64,000 bases of DNA from Methylobacter sp. KS41 (GCA_002862125.1 PHSP01000002.1:149842-213841), one strand, 5' to 3'; counted from the stretch's first letter, positions 17,845 to 26,252 are shown. A program made the numbers and translations. Notes: generated from the letters alone by a model not told the origin.

Positions 17845-19022
17845 GTTCGTGAGATAATGATGGAAATATTATTGCCGCCAAAGGCAAATGAATTGCTCTG
17901 ACAATGGTTAACACGTCTTCCTAAGGTCTGGCCCGGTGTTACATAATTCAATGAAGGCAAAGCGCCGTCCGGCGCATCATCATTAATATTCGGTATTAAT
18001 AAGCCCTGCGCATCGTCTTGCGCCAATAACAACCAGCAAATGCCCATTTCCATAGCGGCGGCCGCGCCAAGGGCATGGCCGGTCATGCCCTTGGTTGAGC
18101 TGACGGCGACCTCGCCGCCAAACACCTGCCATATTGCATTGCTTTCCATCGCATCGTTCAAAGGTGTAGCGGTGCCATGCAGATTAATATAATCAATTTC
18201 TCCGGGCTGCATCCGTGCATCCGTCAAAGCCATTTCCATGGCTGCGATCACTGCGCCGCCGTCAGGGTCGGGCGCGGAAAAGTGATAGGCGTCACTGCTC
18301 GCGCCAATGCCTTCGAGCGACACGGGTCCTGCTTCCTTGCTTAATACAAACAGGCTTGCCGCCTCGGCTAAATTGATGCCATCCCGGTGCGAGCCAAAAG
18401 GTTTGCACAACCCGGCCGATAAGGACTCCAGCGCTTCAAACCCGGACATCGTAAACTGGCATAAGCTATCGGCACCGCCGACAATCACCGCATCACAAAT
18501 ATCCAGCGCAATCAGACGGCGGGCCGAAGCAAACGCCCTGCCGCTGGATGAGCAGGCTGTCGATACTGTATAGGCCGGACCTTTCAGTCCCAGGACAGAT
18601 GCAAGAAAATCAGCGCCGCCGGCAAACTGCTGCTGTTTATAATGAAACTTTTCCGGTTTTGGCCGGCTTCTGGCGACTTCCGCCAGAGCCAGTTCTGTAT
18701 TTCTGAGGCCGGATGTGCTGGTCCCGATGACCACGCCGATCCGGTCAACGCCATAGTTCCTGATCATGCTGTCGATTGTTGGCTTGATTTGCTCTGACGC
18801 AGCTAAGAGTAACCGGCTGTTTCTGCAATCATATACGCTATATTTATCATCGATTCCGGGCAGCTCGGCCTGGACAGCTCCGGCATAATACGGATGTCCG
18901 GGAGAATACTCATCGGTCCTGATCAAACCAGTACGGTGTCCGGCCTGCAAATTGTGCAACATCTCGCCGCCATTATTTCCGGAGGCTGAGAGGATGCCGA
19001 GGTCATTGAGAAATAGCTTCAA
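17841..19022 (-). CDS. beta-ketoacyl-ACP synthase, aryl-polyene ApeO-like
   Basis: About 393-residue ketosynthase with catalytic Cys in STACSSSGRAFA, His in NLHGTATPLND and His in GMTGHALGAAAAMEMG, and the C-terminal SFAFGGNNISIII. Start is uncertain: TTG at 19022 begins the family-typical MKLFLNDLGIL and falls just after the upstream stop, whereas GTG at 19043 would add seven residues and overlap that gene by 16 bases; neither has a strong ribosome-binding site. Closest in character to ApeO, the second ketosynthase of aryl-polyene clusters. It is coupled to the dehydratase by a four-base overlap. Confidence 0.87.
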   Translation of the reverse strand: MKLFLNDLGILSASGNNGGEMLHNLQAGHRTGLIRTDEYSPGHPYYAGAVQAELPGIDDKYSVYDCRNSRLLLAASEQIKPTIDSMIRNYGVDRIGVVIGTSTSGLRNTELALAEVARSRPKPEKFHYKQQQFAGGADFLASVLGLKGPAYTVSTACSSSGRAFASARRLIALDICDAVIVGGADSLCQFTMSGFEALESLSAGLCKPFGSHRDGINLAEAASLFVLSKEAGPVSLEGIGASSDAYHFSAPDPDGGAVIAAMEMALTDARMQPGEIDYINLHGTATPLNDAMESNAIWQVFGGEVAVSSTKGMTGHALGAAAAMEMGICWLLLAQDDAQGLLIPNINDDAPDGALPSLNYVTPGQTLGRRVNHCQSNSFAFGGNNISIIISRT

Positions 19023-19027
19023 ACCAG

Positions 19028-20275
19028 TCAGGATTCGCGGCACAACTTTACCAGCGTCTTCAGGCGAAGGCTGTGGTTTTTGACATAGGGATTGTTTTCG
19101 TCCCAGACATAGCCAGCCAGAATCGAACAGATCATCTGTTTAATGTTATTTTTTTGTTCAACATTCTTCAAATGTTGGTAGAACACCACGTCCTGAAAGC
19201 TGCCGTCATACCAAGAGTTGACGAAGGTGCGGAATGTTTCCACGCCTTTTTGCAAAGGATCGCTAAAATCACTTTGCCAGTCCGCAGGGAGTCCGTTAAA
19301 TTGCCGGTCAAGGACATCAGCGGCCAAACTTGCCGATTTCATCGCGATTGTGACGCCGGAGGAAAATACCGGATCAAGAAATTCTCCGGCATTGCCTAGC
19401 AAAGCATAACCATTGCCATACAAGTTCTTGACGTTAGCGCTGTATCCGCGGATGCTGTTGACAGGAGTGTCGTATATTGCGTTTTTCAAAAGGCCGGACA
19501 AGCCCGGTTCCAAAGCAACGAATTGCTGTAATACGGTTAGCCGGTCAGTTCCGGGAATATTGAGCACGTCTTCTTTACCCACTATGCCTAGACTGCAACG
19601 GCCGTTACTGAAAGGAATCAACCAATACCAGACATCGTTTAGTCCGGGATGAACAATAATCCGGATTTTATTGCGATCGTAGCTTGAGTCATCTATCCGG
19701 TCTTCCAGATGAGTAAAGACCGCTTGCCGTACCGGAAAGTCCGAAGGCTTTTCGAGATCCAGCAAACGCGGCAATACCCGGCCGAAGCCGCTGGCATCCA
19801 GGACGAAATCAGCTGTCAGCTGATAACTCTGTTCCGTTGTGGAATCCCGGATAGTCAGGCATGGTTTATCGTGGCTGAAATCAGCCGCAATCACTTCCTG
19901 CCGCCAGCGAATTTGAACGCCCATCCGCTGTGCTTCATCGGCCAGCAGCGCATCAAAACGGTCGCGCTGTACCTGGTAGGTTGAATCAAAGCCATCGGTA
20001 AATTTATCGGCGAAACAAAATTCGGAATGTTTGTCGTTATGTAAAAAGGCCGCGCCATTTTTTAATTGAAATCCTGCCGCCTTAACTGCATCCAGCATTC
20101 CGGCCTGTTCAATAATTTCCATGCACTGCGGCAGCAAACTTTCGCCAATACTGAAGCGGGGAAAAGCATCCCGCTCCACAATGATGGCCGGATAACCCTT
20201 GTTGCTCAGTAACGCCCCGGCAATACTGCCTGCAGGTCCAGCGCCAATAATAATGACGTTTCCTCTATCTGCCAT
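19028..20275 (-). CDS. FAD-dependent oxidoreductase with halogenase signatures
   Basis: 415-residue flavoprotein of the tryptophan-halogenase/geranylgeranyl-reductase superfamily. Seen: FAD-binding GAGPAGSIAG (11-20), the GESLLPQ motif (about 44-50), a lysine in GFQLKNGAAF (about 72) at the place of the halogenase catalytic Lys, VWYWLIPF (about 214-221) that fits the WxWxIP motif, and GEFLDPVFSSGVTIA that fits the Fx.Px.Sx.G halogenase signature. These favour a flavin-dependent halogenase acting on a carrier-bound phenol or pyrrole, but related enzymes in pigment clusters act as hydroxylases or desaturases. It heads the leftward operon and faces the carrier-protein operon across 160 bases. 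Confidence 0.72.
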   Translation of the reverse strand: MADRGNVIIIGAGPAGSIAGALLSNKGYPAIIVERDAFPRFSIGESLLPQCMEIIEQAGMLDAVKAAGFQLKNGAAFLHNDKHSEFCFADKFTDGFDSTYQVQRDRFDALLADEAQRMGVQIRWRQEVIAADFSHDKPCLTIRDSTTEQSYQLTADFVLDASGFGRVLPRLLDLEKPSDFPVRQAVFTHLEDRIDDSSYDRNKIRIIVHPGLNDVWYWLIPFSNGRCSLGIVGKEDVLNIPGTDRLTVLQQFVALEPGLSGLLKNAIYDTPVNSIRGYSANVKNLYGNGYALLGNAGEFLDPVFSSGVTIAMKSASLAADVLDRQFNGLPADWQSDFSDPLQKGVETFRTFVNSWYDGSFQDVVFYQHLKNVEQKNNIKQMICSILAGYVWDENNPYVKNHSLRLKTLVKLCRES

Positions 20276-20435
20276 AAATCTAAGCTGCCTGTCGTTCTAT
20301 TTTCATTGTGGTAAATACTTTTAAAAAATCTCATCACAGTCCCCGCCTGCAAATTATCCGGTTTATACCGATTGATAATGACTATTGTGGCCTTGATCAG
20401 CTATCATTGAGCGTTTAGTATACCTTACAATAACC
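20276..20435. promoter_or_regulatory. divergent promoter region of the biosynthetic cluster
   Basis: 160 bases between the back-to-back starts of the halogenase-like gene (minus) and the carrier-protein gene (plus). It must contain promoters for both operons and is the natural place for a shared operator. No pathway-specific regulator gene lies in the cluster, and I could not assign particular -35/-10 boxes with confidence. Confidence 0.55.
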
Positions 20436-20675
20436 ATGAAAAAGAAACTACGCGATTTTATCTTTCACGAGCTTGTTTTTGTTGCTGAACCGGATCAATT
20501 CAGTGATGATGACGATCTGCTGGAAGCAGGTCTGGACAGCATGGGCATTATGCGCCTGATTATGTTTATCGAGAATGAATACGGTGTAACCCTCCCCGAT
20601 ACGGAGATTGAACCGGACAATGTGCAATCCTTCAACGCACTGGCGCATTGGATTTTACGGCATCAAAACGGATGA
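20436..20675 (+). CDS. stand-alone acyl/peptidyl carrier protein
   Basis: 79-residue carrier protein with the phosphopantetheine-attachment motif LLEAGLDSMGIMRLI, Ser 35. The surrounding sequence is acidic (FSDDDDLLE, DTEIEPDN), as usual. With the adenylating enzyme and flavin dehydrogenase encoded two genes downstream it fits the peptidyl carrier (PltL/PigG-like) on which L-proline is loaded and oxidised to pyrrole-2-carboxylate; it could instead carry polyketide intermediates. No phosphopantetheinyl transferase gene is in the window. The next gene's ATG overlaps its stop. Confidence 0.88.
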   Translation: MKKKLRDFIFHELVFVAEPDQFSDDDDLLEAGLDSMGIMRLIMFIENEYGVTLPDTEIEPDNVQSFNALAHWILRHQNG

Positions 20676-22003
20676 CTATAAAAAAAGAAGATATTCTGGA
20701 AAGACTGAATCCGGCCGATAGTTTCACTCTTGCAATGGATGAGGAAATCCGCAGGGACGGTTTGGCCGGCAGTTACGGCTGTTTCGCTCTGGAGCTTGAC
20801 AAAACACCGGATATAGCCGTTCTGCAAGGGCGGATTGCAGAGTTCAGTCTCCGCTTTCCAGTTGCACAGGCCAGTCTGCAACAAATCGGCCGGCGCTTTT
20901 ACTGGTGCAGGCGAAACGATCCGCCCCGGCTGTTTTTTCAGCATCATTGCCCCGGTAACCAGAATGAAGCGGATTTCCAGCAACACACGATCGACCGTAT
21001 TATTAATCACAAACAGTTAAGGGAAACTACCGCTCCCATTGAATTTCATCTGTTGACGGGTCCGGCAAAGCATATTTTTTTCACCCGTTGGCTGCATCCT
21101 TTCTGCGATGCCCGCGGTGCCGACCTGATCCTGAAATATCTGTGCATAGCCGATGAAGCTCAACGCAGGCAATTCGGTCTGCCTGAATCCGGGCCGTTAG
21201 TGCTTGAGCAATTGGCTAAATACCGCTGGTGGCAAAAGATCGCTTTGCTGTTGAAAGGCAAGCGTTATATCGCCAAGCTGGACAGCCTGGAAAGTATTCA
21301 GCCGTTTCCCGGCAAACCGGCTCCGCAGCGGCTTAACTACAGCATTCAAAGACTGAGCGAAGCAGATACCGGACAGGTTGTCAAACTGGCAAGAAAACAG
21401 GCCGGACTGACCGGCACCAGCCTTTATTATATCGGCTGCCTGATGCGCGCTCTTGACAAAATGGCTGTTGACAGCCAAGGTGACGCCTATTGCGCGCCTT
21501 ATGCCTTCAATTTGCGCAAACAACGGGCCTTGACTCCGATGACAGGCAATCATCTTTGCGCCCTGTTTGCCCAGGCGCCCCGCGATATTGTTCAAAACCG
21601 GCAAAAACTGTTTGACCATCTGAAACAGCAAAATGCCCAGGTCATTCGCCAGCAACTGGACTACGCTTTCCTGCCGCTGATGTGGGCCGGGAGCTGGCTG
21701 TCCCTAGCCGAATACGGCAAGACCTTGCGCCAGGCTTTCGGCTCGGGGAAGGAGCGCAGTTCATTCTGGTTTTCCGATGTAGGCCGGGTAGACATTCCTG
21801 AGAACAGCTTTCCCGGTGCTGAAATTACCGGCGTATTTCATGTCTGCCAGGTAACCTCGCCGCCCGCGCTGGCTTTTCTGAGCTGTATCCACCGGAACCG
21901 GTTAACCCTGAGCTACAACTTTGTCGAACCGGTCAGTAATCCAGCGCAAATAGAGAAATTGCAGCAATTAATGCTGGCGGAATTACTGGAGGAGACAGAA
22001 TGA
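20672..22003 (+). CDS. condensation-domain-like acyltransferase
   Basis: 443-residue protein of the condensation/wax-ester-synthase-like superfamily (CoA-dependent acyltransferase fold). The ATG at 20672 overlaps the carrier stop (ATGA) and is preferred to an upstream frame start at 20648. The active-site region reads TRWLHPFCDARGADLI (about 140-155), keeping the His-x-x-x-Asp core but with Leu in place of the first His of HHxxxD. Later regions (FSDVGRVDIPENSF) resemble the structural DFGW-like loop. It probably transfers an acyl group from the carrier to an amine or alcohol, or joins two carrier-bound units. Assignment is by fold-level resemblance, so the partner is unknown. Confidence 0.68.
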   Translation: MTIKKEDILERLNPADSFTLAMDEEIRRDGLAGSYGCFALELDKTPDIAVLQGRIAEFSLRFPVAQASLQQIGRRFYWCRRNDPPRLFFQHHCPGNQNEADFQQHTIDRIINHKQLRETTAPIEFHLLTGPAKHIFFTRWLHPFCDARGADLILKYLCIADEAQRRQFGLPESGPLVLEQLAKYRWWQKIALLLKGKRYIAKLDSLESIQPFPGKPAPQRLNYSIQRLSEADTGQVVKLARKQAGLTGTSLYYIGCLMRALDKMAVDSQGDAYCAPYAFNLRKQRALTPMTGNHLCALFAQAPRDIVQNRQKLFDHLKQQNAQVIRQQLDYAFLPLMWAGSWLSLAEYGKTLRQAFGSGKERSSFWFSDVGRVDIPENSFPGAEITGVFHVCQVTSPPALAFLSCIHRNRLTLSYNFVEPVSNPAQIEKLQQLMLAELLEETE

Positions 22004-23517
22004 GCGCCTCGGTAAATCAGGTGGAGCTTGCCGTTAATAACCGGGCAAATCCTTACAATGAAACTCATATCCAGTCTTTGCTTTCTGCATTTAACCGGCA
22101 ATGCCAAACCGCACCGGACAACCTTGCCTTTATTGAAGGCGGCCGACAGTTCAGTTATTGTCAGCTCAGGCAGCGGGCCTCTCAGCTTAGCGCCGGTTTG
22201 TTAACTCGGCAGAAGCCTTGCCGGCGTGTCGTCATAGCCGTGGATCGCGGTATTGATGCCGCTGCCGCCATTTTGGCTGTGTTGGGCGCCGGCGCTTGTT
22301 ATATTCCTCTCGACATCAAAAACCCGGCCCCTCGTTTGAATTACATCATCAACGATGCCCACCCTCAATATATTATCGGCAAAGGACACTGTCCGGATTG
22401 GCTGGAAACCCCTGAGCTCTGGCTGGATATTGAGCAGTTGGATTGCTCACAACTAAGTACCTGTTGGCCGGCGGAAGTAAGCTCCGAAGCGCTGGCAGCA
22501 ATACTCTATACCTCCGGCTCCACCGGCGTACCCAAAGGAGTCGCTTTAAGTCACAGAGCGATGCGCAATTTCTCCGGCTGGGCGTCAAACACTTTCCGGA
22601 TCAGCCGCAACGACCGCATCGCTTCATTGGCTCCATTTCATTTCGATCTGTCCGTTTTCGATTTATTCAGCAGCTTAAGTTGCGGCGCTTCTGTTCTATT
22701 TGTGCCGGCCGGATTGACTCTCTCGCCTAGCCGGCTGACTGCATGGCTATCTGAACAGCGCATCAGCGTTTTTTATACGGTGCCGTCATTGCTTGGGTTT
22801 ATCGCCTTGAAAGGCTCTTTATCCTCCATTTCGCTGCCCGATCTGAAAACTGTGCTTTTTGCCGGCGAGGTGTTTCCAACTCAGCAGTTGAAAAAGCTGT
22901 GCGGGTTATTGCCGGATGTTAATTTTTACAACCTGTACGGACCCACTGAAACCAATGTCTGTTGCTATTGGCCGGTGGATCGCGAGCGCCTGAAATCCGG
23001 CCAACCCATCCCGATCGGCTACCCGGCCTGCGGCGCTGTTCTGCAAATCGACGACGAAACCAACGAATTAGCGGTCAAAAGCGCCAGCAATCTATCCGGC
23101 TACTGGAAACAAGGCCAACTGATCAACGCATTAACGCCTGATGGCTATTATCATACCGGCGACAAGGTTTCGCTTAATGAACAAGGTGAATACTGTTATC
23201 ACGGCCGTCTCGACCGGATGCTGAAATGCTCCGGCTACCGGGTCGAACCGGCGGAAATAGAATCGGCATTATTACAATGTCCTGAAGTGATTAACTGTGC
23301 CGTCATCGGCATTATCGACAGCGCTTGCGGTCAACGTCCCGCCGCCGCCGTTGTCCTGAAAAACGGCGCAAAACTGGACACGGTAGTCAAATCGGCCAAA
23401 CAAAAATTACCGGCCTATATGCAGCCTTGCAAATATATAGAGCTGGAGTCCTTGCCTTATTTTAGCAACGGTAAGACCGACTACCTGAAATTGCGCCAAC
23501 AACTGGAGAAAAACTGA
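22000..23517 (+). CDS. stand-alone amino-acid adenylating enzyme, L-prolyl-AMP-ligase-like
   Basis: 505-residue ANL-superfamily enzyme that activates an amino acid as an adenylate and loads it on the carrier. Core motifs present: ILYTSGSTGVPKGVALSH (about 168-185), NLYGPTETNVCCY, YYHTGDKV, LDRMLKCSGYRVEPAEIE and the catalytic lysine in FSNGKTDYLKL near the C terminus. The NLYGPTETNVC form and its neighbours (carrier protein, PigA/RedW-like dehydrogenase) match PltF/PigI/RedM proline ligases. Specificity for proline is inferred from context; the binding-pocket code was not computed. It is coupled to the upstream gene by ATGA and abuts the next gene. Confidence 0.8.
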   Translation: MSASVNQVELAVNNRANPYNETHIQSLLSAFNRQCQTAPDNLAFIEGGRQFSYCQLRQRASQLSAGLLTRQKPCRRVVIAVDRGIDAAAAILAVLGAGACYIPLDIKNPAPRLNYIINDAHPQYIIGKGHCPDWLETPELWLDIEQLDCSQLSTCWPAEVSSEALAAILYTSGSTGVPKGVALSHRAMRNFSGWASNTFRISRNDRIASLAPFHFDLSVFDLFSSLSCGASVLFVPAGLTLSPSRLTAWLSEQRISVFYTVPSLLGFIALKGSLSSISLPDLKTVLFAGEVFPTQQLKKLCGLLPDVNFYNLYGPTETNVCCYWPVDRERLKSGQPIPIGYPACGAVLQIDDETNELAVKSASNLSGYWKQGQLINALTPDGYYHTGDKVSLNEQGEYCYHGRLDRMLKCSGYRVEPAEIESALLQCPEVINCAVIGIIDSACGQRPAAAVVLKNGAKLDTVVKSAKQKLPAYMQPCKYIELESLPYFSNGKTDYLKLRQQLEKN

Positions 23518-24594
23518 ATGGACATCGATAATCTGCCCGGTGCGGGAGATGCCGCTGCCTCAAGGCATCGCTTGCAATACTGTGCGAACCAGGGTTTGTT
23601 TAGGCATGCCGTCCCGGCGGATAACGGCGGTTACGGCAACCATTTTACCGATCTGGTTAACGCGCATGAAACACTGGGCAAGGCCGGGAAGGATACCGGC
23701 TTAATGCTTTCCATCAACGCTCATCTATGGGGCGCTTTGTTTCCAATCCTGAAATACGGCGATACCCGGCAGCAAAAAATCTATTTGAGCGGCTTAGTAA
23801 CCGGCGGCCTGATAGGCGGCCATGCCATTACCGAACCGCAGGCCGGCTCCGATATTAACGCATTGGCAATGACCGCCGTGCAAAGCGGCGACGGGTTTTT
23901 ACTGAACGGGCATAAGCGCTTCATTACCAATACTCCTATCGCCGATCTGCTGATTGTATACGCCCGTCTGGACAATAAATTATCCGCTTTCATCGTGCAT
24001 AAGGATGATCAAGGCGCTGGCTTTCTTGATACGCCCCAGATAACGGGTTGCCGGAGCGCTACGATGGGCGATGTCATACTTGAAAATTGCCTGATTCCAG
24101 CTGTCCGGCAATTGGGCAAAACCGGTGCAGGCAATATGATGATCCAACAGGCGCTTGAGCTGGAAAGGGCGTTTATTTTTGCCGGCATCTGCGGCCTCAT
24201 GGACTGGCAGCTGGAAACCGTCATCAAGTTCAGCCGCGAACGCAAAGTCAACGACATTCACCTGGGAAAATACCAGGCCGTCAGCCACAAAATTGCCGAA
24301 ATGAAATTAAGGCTCGACACGATCAGGCTCTGGGTCAGCGAATGCGCGCGTCTCAAAGACGGCAACAAGCGCATCACTCTGGCCAGCGCCCAAACCAAAT
24401 TATTCGCCGCCGAAGCGTTTCTGCAATCCAGCCTGGACGCAGTCCACATACTCGGCAGCAACGGCCTCACAAAAGCCAGCCTGATGGCGGATCTGGTCAT
24501 CGACGCGCTCGCCAGCCGCCTGTTTTCCGGCTCCTCGGAAATCCAGAAAAATATCATCGCCGCCTTGCTTGGAACCGGCGATGGCTATAGATAA
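23518..24594 (+). CDS. acyl-CoA-dehydrogenase-fold flavoenzyme, prolyl-PCP-dehydrogenase-like
   Basis: 358-residue flavoprotein of the acyl-CoA dehydrogenase fold. Recalled similarity to PigA/RedW/PltE is striking: ETLGKAGKDTGLMLSINAHL, LVTGGLIGGHAITEPQAGSD, KRFITNTPIADLLIVYARLD and the C-terminal SRLFSGSSEIQKNIIAALLG. Those enzymes oxidise L-prolyl-S-carrier to pyrrolyl-2-carboxyl-S-carrier. An ELERA motif (about residue 218) carries the candidate catalytic Glu. The ATG follows the ligase stop directly. It is shorter at the N terminus than PigA by roughly 25 residues, so the first helix may be reduced. Substrate is inferred from the operon and not proven. Confidence 0.75.
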   Translation: MDIDNLPGAGDAAASRHRLQYCANQGLFRHAVPADNGGYGNHFTDLVNAHETLGKAGKDTGLMLSINAHLWGALFPILKYGDTRQQKIYLSGLVTGGLIGGHAITEPQAGSDINALAMTAVQSGDGFLLNGHKRFITNTPIADLLIVYARLDNKLSAFIVHKDDQGAGFLDTPQITGCRSATMGDVILENCLIPAVRQLGKTGAGNMMIQQALELERAFIFAGICGLMDWQLETVIKFSRERKVNDIHLGKYQAVSHKIAEMKLRLDTIRLWVSECARLKDGNKRITLASAQTKLFAAEAFLQSSLDAVHILGSNGLTKASLMADLVIDALASRLFSGSSEIQKNIIAALLGTGDGYR

Positions 24595-24796
24595 ACCGGT
24601 TTTTTGCGCAGCATGCGCCGGCCCAGGTTCAGTCGCAGGCAACCATCGATGCCACCGAAACAGCTCATTTTATTCAAAAAGGGGCAGCTGTCTGATGAAA
24701 ATATACCAGCCGTACGCAGTTTATGGCTTTGTCAGGATAACCGCGCCCGAAGGTAGGGGGCGGCTTCGCGCTTTATGAATATTTGCGTCAGAACCG
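24595..24796. other. 202-base gap between converging operons with a possible gene tail
   Basis: Lies between the end of the biosynthetic operon and the end of the lpd-like gene. On the plus strand about 24598-24694 reads as an alanine- and glutamine-rich run (FFAQHAPAQVQSQATIDATE and on to GAAV) ending in tandem TGA codons. It has no start codon and may be the tail of a lost gene. No clear rho-independent terminator was found. Confidence 0.3.
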
Positions 24797-26248
24797 TCAC
24801 AGCCGCTTAGCTGTCGAGAAGTGCAAAGCCCTCTCTTTAAGCGCAAGCGCAGCATCGTGTACAGCTTCCGATAGAGTAGGGCGTGCGTGAATGGTTCTTG
24901 CCAAGTCTTCACTGCTAGCGGAAAACTCCATAGCCAGTACAGCTTCAGCTATTAGTTCAGATGCTTGCGTCCCGATAATATGAACACCGAGAATCTTGTC
25001 GTTTGCCGCGGAAGTGATGATTTTAACCATACCTTCAGTTTTTCCCATCGCCAGCGCCCGGACGGTTGCCGATAGCGGATAAACGCCAATTTTAACGGCT
25101 TCCCCCATGGCGCGCAGAGCCTGTTCGGTATGGCCTACCCAGGCAATTTCGGGTTCCGTATAAATCACGCAGGGAAGGTTGTCGTAGTTAATCGGGTTAT
25201 GGAATCCGGCAATGAGTTCAGCAACGAATACGCCTTCCTCTATGCCTTTATGCGCCAACATAGGCCCTAGCAAGGTCAAGTCGCCTAAGGCATAAACTCC
25301 GGGCAGGTTGGTGCGGCAATTATCATCGACGTAGACATAGCCGTTTTCATCGAGCAATAAATCTGCTTCTGGCGCTGCCAGATCTCCGGTATTAGCTTTT
25401 TGACCGCAGGCAACGATTAGCTTATCAACGCGCAAGCTGTGAGTGCCTTCCTGATCTTGATAGTCTACCGTGACTTTTTTGTTGCCCTTTTTTGCGGAAA
25501 TAACTCGAGCGCCCAAACGCAAATCCAGTCCCTGCTGACTATAAATGCGGTAAGCCTCGCCTGAAACTTGCTGGTCGAGCAAGGATAAAAAGTTTTCTTG
25601 CGCTTCCAGCAGTATGGTTTCAGAACCGAGTCTATTCCAGATGCTGGCCAGTTCAAGTCCTACTACGCCAGCTCCGATAATGGCTAACTTTTTGGGGACT
25701 GCGTCAAGATTTAAAGCGGCAGTGGAATCAATAATATATTCGTTGTCTATTGGGGCGCAAGGTAAATTATTGGGGGTTGAGCCGGTAGCCAGAATAATAT
25801 GTTTGGCGTCAAGTATTGAATGAGCTCTGGGTTCAAGGCCGATAATCTCCACCTGCCGCGCATTTAGTAAGCGTCCCTTTGCCTGAACATGGTCTATCTT
25901 ATGGTGCGCGAACAAATCAGACATTTTATGGCTGATTTCATCGACAATTTTGTCTTTGCGCTGGATCATTTCGGGTAAGTCTACTGACAGCGCTTCAACG
26001 TGAATACCGTGTTTTTCTATCTCGTGATTCAGCTGATGATAGATTTTTGCTGATTCCAGTAAGGTCATGGCGGCGATGCCGCCGGTATTGAGATGGTAGC
26101 CGCCTAATCGACGCTGGCTTTTTTTATCGAACCAGTTATCAATGCAGGCGGTTTTTAGTCCGAGCTGCGCGCAACGAATAGCGCTGGCGTAACCAGCTGG
26201 CCCGGCACCGATTACTATGACATCGTAGTGAGTTTGCTTTTTTGGCAT
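24797..26248 (-). CDS. dihydrolipoyl-dehydrogenase-like flavoprotein lacking the redox disulfide
   Basis: 483-residue member of the pyridine nucleotide-disulfide oxidoreductase family. FAD site GAGPAGYASA (14-23), NAD site IGAGVVGLELAS, the second FAD motif VYALGDLT and the dimerisation domain are all present and of full length. However, the active-site segment that normally reads GGTCLNVGCIPSK reads GGYHLNTGGIAAM here: the two redox cysteines are His 52 and Gly 57. The catalytic His of HAHPTLSE is Arg 456 (HARPTLSE). It therefore cannot do the normal lipoamide chemistry. It follows sucB by four bases, the usual place of the E3 gene, yet true E3 must be encoded elsewhere. It may be structural, regulatory or have another electron-transfer role. 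Confidence 0.85.
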   Translation of the reverse strand: MPKKQTHYDVIVIGAGPAGYASAIRCAQLGLKTACIDNWFDKKSQRRLGGYHLNTGGIAAMTLLESAKIYHQLNHEIEKHGIHVEALSVDLPEMIQRKDKIVDEISHKMSDLFAHHKIDHVQAKGRLLNARQVEIIGLEPRAHSILDAKHIILATGSTPNNLPCAPIDNEYIIDSTAALNLDAVPKKLAIIGAGVVGLELASIWNRLGSETILLEAQENFLSLLDQQVSGEAYRIYSQQGLDLRLGARVISAKKGNKKVTVDYQDQEGTHSLRVDKLIVACGQKANTGDLAAPEADLLLDENGYVYVDDNCRTNLPGVYALGDLTLLGPMLAHKGIEEGVFVAELIAGFHNPINYDNLPCVIYTEPEIAWVGHTEQALRAMGEAVKIGVYPLSATVRALAMGKTEGMVKIITSAANDKILGVHIIGTQASELIAEAVLAMEFSASSEDLARTIHARPTLSEAVHDAALALKERALHFSTAKRL

Positions 26249-26252
26249 AGTA

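Noticed and set aside
19413..19984. Plus-strand open frames across the halogenase-like gene
   Set aside because: They are antisense shadows of a well-supported gene with no ribosome-binding sites.
24700..24780. CGAAG...CTTCG hairpin as terminator of the converging operons
   Set aside because: The stem is short and there is no T-run after it on either strand.
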